A stretch of 35,712 bases of DNA, taken from contig JACZXW010000017.1 in assembly GCA_022571415.1 (NCBI GenBank), forward strand, positions 1 to 35,712, in the 5' to 3' direction. Shown piece by piece: positions 33,444 through 35,712 of this stretch. Within the stretch, counting starts at the first letter, position 1; each line of letters begins with the position of its first letter. A program made the position numbers and the translations under genes. The notes under the pieces are model-generated. The model was not told the origin of the DNA and did not search any database. It saw only the letters and a program-made list of their open reading frames with translations. This DNA comes from Pseudomonadota bacterium. GTDB lineage: Bacteria > Pseudomonadota > Gammaproteobacteria > Pseudomonadales > Azotimanducaceae.

Positions 33444-35603
33444 ATGTCGAAACCAGAAGTCCTGACCCCGGCGCAAGGTAGCCGCATCGTCCAGGACGAT
33501 TCAGGTTGCATTCTTTTCGGGCAACCGCCCGAAGTCCTTAAAGGCCTGCTCCTGAACAATATCACCAGCTTCGACACTCTGGTACTGACTGATATCAAGG
33601 AAAAAGACGGCTCCCTGCAAAACAACCTGGAATTTCCAATCTACTTCTTCCTGTTCGTCGCTAAGGGTTTGCAGGAAGGTAGAAAGCTGAACCTGGTTGG
33701 CACAAAAAATGATATCAGCCAGGCGTTGCGTTTGATGCGTTTTACGCTGATGGGTCCAACTCGAGCTGAACTTGATGAATGGGGTACAGAGGCAGGCCTA
33801 AAAAAAGAATGGCTGGACGTGGCCGCGGCTATCGCCCTCAAGGATAACAACGGAGACACTATCCCTGTGGAAGGGCTTTTTAACCTTTACCCGTTCGAGG
33901 ACGATGAAGTCAATATTGGTACATTGACGATAAAACATCTTGGTGCAGACAACTACCAGATCGACAATGCCGATGGCAGCGTAAGCGTTAACCTGAACCA
34001 GGATGCTGAAGTACAACCTTCCTACACGGTGCAGACGGACTACGTTCCCGGCGGCCTGGTCAAGCTTGGTGTTGAAGTCCTGGGAGGCGCTTCCGGATTT
34101 ACACCGAATGAACCCTGTACCGGACTGGCCCTTTGTTACAACGGGGACTATATCCTGATCGATTCCATCCCCTTCCTGGACCAGCATCTGGTCGCACGGG
34201 GTATTTCAAAGAACCAGATTTCCGCCTGTTTTCTTACCCACCTGCACGATGACCATTGTGCAATGTTCCCGTTAATGCTCATGCCTCACCGGGTGGAGGT
34301 CATCACTACCCTGGAAATATTCAACATGGCCATGGAAAAGCTGGCCTGCAGCATAGGTTGGAAGCCGGAAGTTGTGGCAGAACATTTTACTCTGGTCGAA
34401 GTCGTGCCCGGTGAATCCCTCAACTACTACGGGCTGGATATCCTGCCCCACGTCACAGTGCACAGCATCCCCACCATCGGCGCCACATTTTCCAGCGTAC
34501 ACAGAGGCTATAAGCGCCAGATATGCATCGTTGGTGACAACAATACGATGTCAACTATCAGGGAACTAAACGAGCAGGGTGCTGTTCGTGATGAAACCCT
34601 GGCCAATTTGGAGAGAATCTACACCCAACGATTCAGTTTGCTGGTTGCTGACGGTGGCGCCGGTGAGATTCATGGCGATCCTGCAGATGCCCTTAAGTCG
34701 GATGCTGATCGGGTTGTTTTTGTACATGTCGAACAATTACCCAACGAGTTTGATACGACATTCTCACTGGCAAGTTCCGGTAAAAGGTATACGGTGATTG
34801 AGGGAGATCCCAGTTTATATACTTCGCAGGTTAATCATTACCTGACTCAGTGGCTGGGGGACCCCTTCCCCAACCGCTGGATGCGCAGCCTGTTGGCTGA
34901 AGAGGAAATCAGAAAATATAATGCAGATGATGTAATCATCGTTCAGGATGCTGAAACCAAGGGATATGTCTACATTATTCTCACCGGTTACTGCGATGTA
35001 GTGCAACACGACGGGCAACAATTTCACACCGTCGCAAAACTGCAGGCTGGCGATATTATCGGGGAAATGGCGATAATAACCGGGGCCGGTACAAGAAACG
35101 CAAGCGTTGTCGCCCGAACTCCTGTCACAGTGTGCGTTTTCGCCGAAGAAATTTTCGCGGCGTTTATAGAAGCAGAAGGATTCAGGGAGAAACTGCTCAA
35201 TCGCTGGAACGTCAGACCTCTGATCAAACGTTTGTCGCAATTCCAGGAGATGACGTCTACTGTCCTGGAGAAGTTAGGAAATATAGCCCGCTTCGAATAT
35301 CTGGACAAAGGGGACGCCCGCCGCTTCGATGAATCAGCCTGGTACATACTCGCCGAAGGCAGCGTTGAGGATGATGAAGGTGTACATTCATCATCGATGG
35401 AATATGGCTGGTTACCATTCGCTGAATCCAATACTGCCTCAATTGTTTGCCTTGAAGACAGCAAATTCATCAAATTCCGTAAGGACGATATTGAAACTAT
35501 TCGCCACCAGGTTCCACAAGTTAACTACTATCTGCGCAAACAACGAATCGGTCGTGAAAATTCCCAGGTAGATTGGCTACTTGAACAGGTGGAGATTGAT
35601 TAG
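33444..35603 (+). CDS. Metallo-beta-lactamase fold / cyclic-nucleotide-binding fusion protein
   Basis: 719 residues from the ATG at 33444, with GGAG upstream; a start 18 codons earlier is possible. An N-terminal part of about 190 residues is not recognised. A MBL domain follows with FLTHLHDDHC (HxHxDH, residues about 266-271), a later HSIPTIG, and IVGDNN. A cNMP-binding domain follows, about 490-575, with an intact phosphate cassette GEMAIITGAGTRNASV. A second, weaker cNMP-like repeat may lie at 605-690. The MBL domain may hydrolyse a phosphodiester or ester, controlled by a cyclic nucleotide; this is inference. It is divergent from the acyl-CoA dehydrogenase. Confidence 0.85.
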   Translation: MSKPEVLTPAQGSRIVQDDSGCILFGQPPEVLKGLLLNNITSFDTLVLTDIKEKDGSLQNNLEFPIYFFLFVAKGLQEGRKLNLVGTKNDISQALRLMRFTLMGPTRAELDEWGTEAGLKKEWLDVAAAIALKDNNGDTIPVEGLFNLYPFEDDEVNIGTLTIKHLGADNYQIDNADGSVSVNLNQDAEVQPSYTVQTDYVPGGLVKLGVEVLGGASGFTPNEPCTGLALCYNGDYILIDSIPFLDQHLVARGISKNQISACFLTHLHDDHCAMFPLMLMPHRVEVITTLEIFNMAMEKLACSIGWKPEVVAEHFTLVEVVPGESLNYYGLDILPHVTVHSIPTIGATFSSVHRGYKRQICIVGDNNTMSTIRELNEQGAVRDETLANLERIYTQRFSLLVADGGAGEIHGDPADALKSDADRVVFVHVEQLPNEFDTTFSLASSGKRYTVIEGDPSLYTSQVNHYLTQWLGDPFPNRWMRSLLAEEEIRKYNADDVIIVQDAETKGYVYIILTGYCDVVQHDGQQFHTVAKLQAGDIIGEMAIITGAGTRNASVVARTPVTVCVFAEEIFAAFIEAEGFREKLLNRWNVRPLIKRLSQFQEMTSTVLEKLGNIARFEYLDKGDARRFDESAWYILAEGSVEDDEGVHSSSMEYGWLPFAESNTASIVCLEDSKFIKFRKDDIETIRHQVPQVNYYLRKQRIGRENSQVDWLLEQVEID

Positions 35604-35712
35604 GTAACGTCTGATTAAGGTATATTTCCGCCATAATCGCGTCAGAGTCGTACTCAAAAATTTGTTAACTTACAGCATGTTAACATATTTCCTCCGTGCG
35701 CCTCTGCCTTGT
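35604..35712. other. Intergenic, window end
   Basis: 109 bp after the MBL/cNMP fusion. I see no gene start, terminator hairpin or RNA gene in it; GTTAACTTACAGCATGTTAAC at its end has an inverted GTTAAC pair but no context to interpret it. Confidence 0.4.

Overview
The window reads as part of a gammaproteobacterial chromosome, probably from an uncultured or environmental aerobic lineage. The cues are merT/merP, an UrcA-type protein, YaiI, a FATP-like acyl-CoA synthetase, a DsbA-like protein and a DUF5916 outer-membrane protein. This taxonomic reading is inference; there is no rRNA and I recognised no tRNA.

Layout. Positions 1-6.1 kb hold an Hpt-like C-terminus, a minus-strand TauD/PhzF pair, a plus-strand merT-merP-GDCCVxC operon behind a MerR-type promoter, a frameshifted remnant, two tandem SDRs and a FemAB-like acyltransferase. 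Positions 6.1-15.8 kb are the core: a tightly packed minus-strand run of serine hydrolase, trmY, fno, cofE, cofD, cofC, fused cofGH, two luciferase-like (LLM) oxidoreductases and the acyltransferase. This is a full set of the known bacterial F420 biosynthesis genes plus an F420 reductase (fno) and two likely F420-using oxidoreductases; a third LLM enzyme lies at 23.1 kb. Two things stand out there: an archaeal-type tRNA methyltransferase (TrmY) in the same run, and a CofE without the reductase domain of actinobacterial FbiB, which leaves open which three-carbon acid CofC uses.

Positions 15.84-16.34 kb separate the divergent serine hydrolase and MFS genes. They hold two homologous structured elements whose cores are conserved (GTAGCCGTAAAAGCG at one end, GCCAGCGGA at the other) but whose ~26-bp inverted-repeat arms are unrelated in sequence. 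Each lies upstream of, and in the same orientation as, the gene next to it. I could not assign them to a known class, and they are the best candidate here for something undescribed.

Positions 17.59-18.67 kb are a long non-coding stretch with a DnaA-box-like pair, a hairpin and a palindromic putative operator over a promoter for the FATP-like ligase. From 18.7 to 28 kb come a mixed set: YaiI with an exported methyltransferase, a truncated membrane protein overlapping a GST, an LLM oxidoreductase, a MoaD/ThiS-like protein with a BNR-repeat protein, a frameshifted urcA, a globin-like protein, a DsbA-like protein, and a DUF5916 / FmdB-like / YciI-like minus-strand run. The end holds an acyl-CoA dehydrogenase with an acyl-CoA ligase (beta-oxidation) and, divergent to them, an unusual metallo-beta-lactamase/cyclic-nucleotide-binding fusion.
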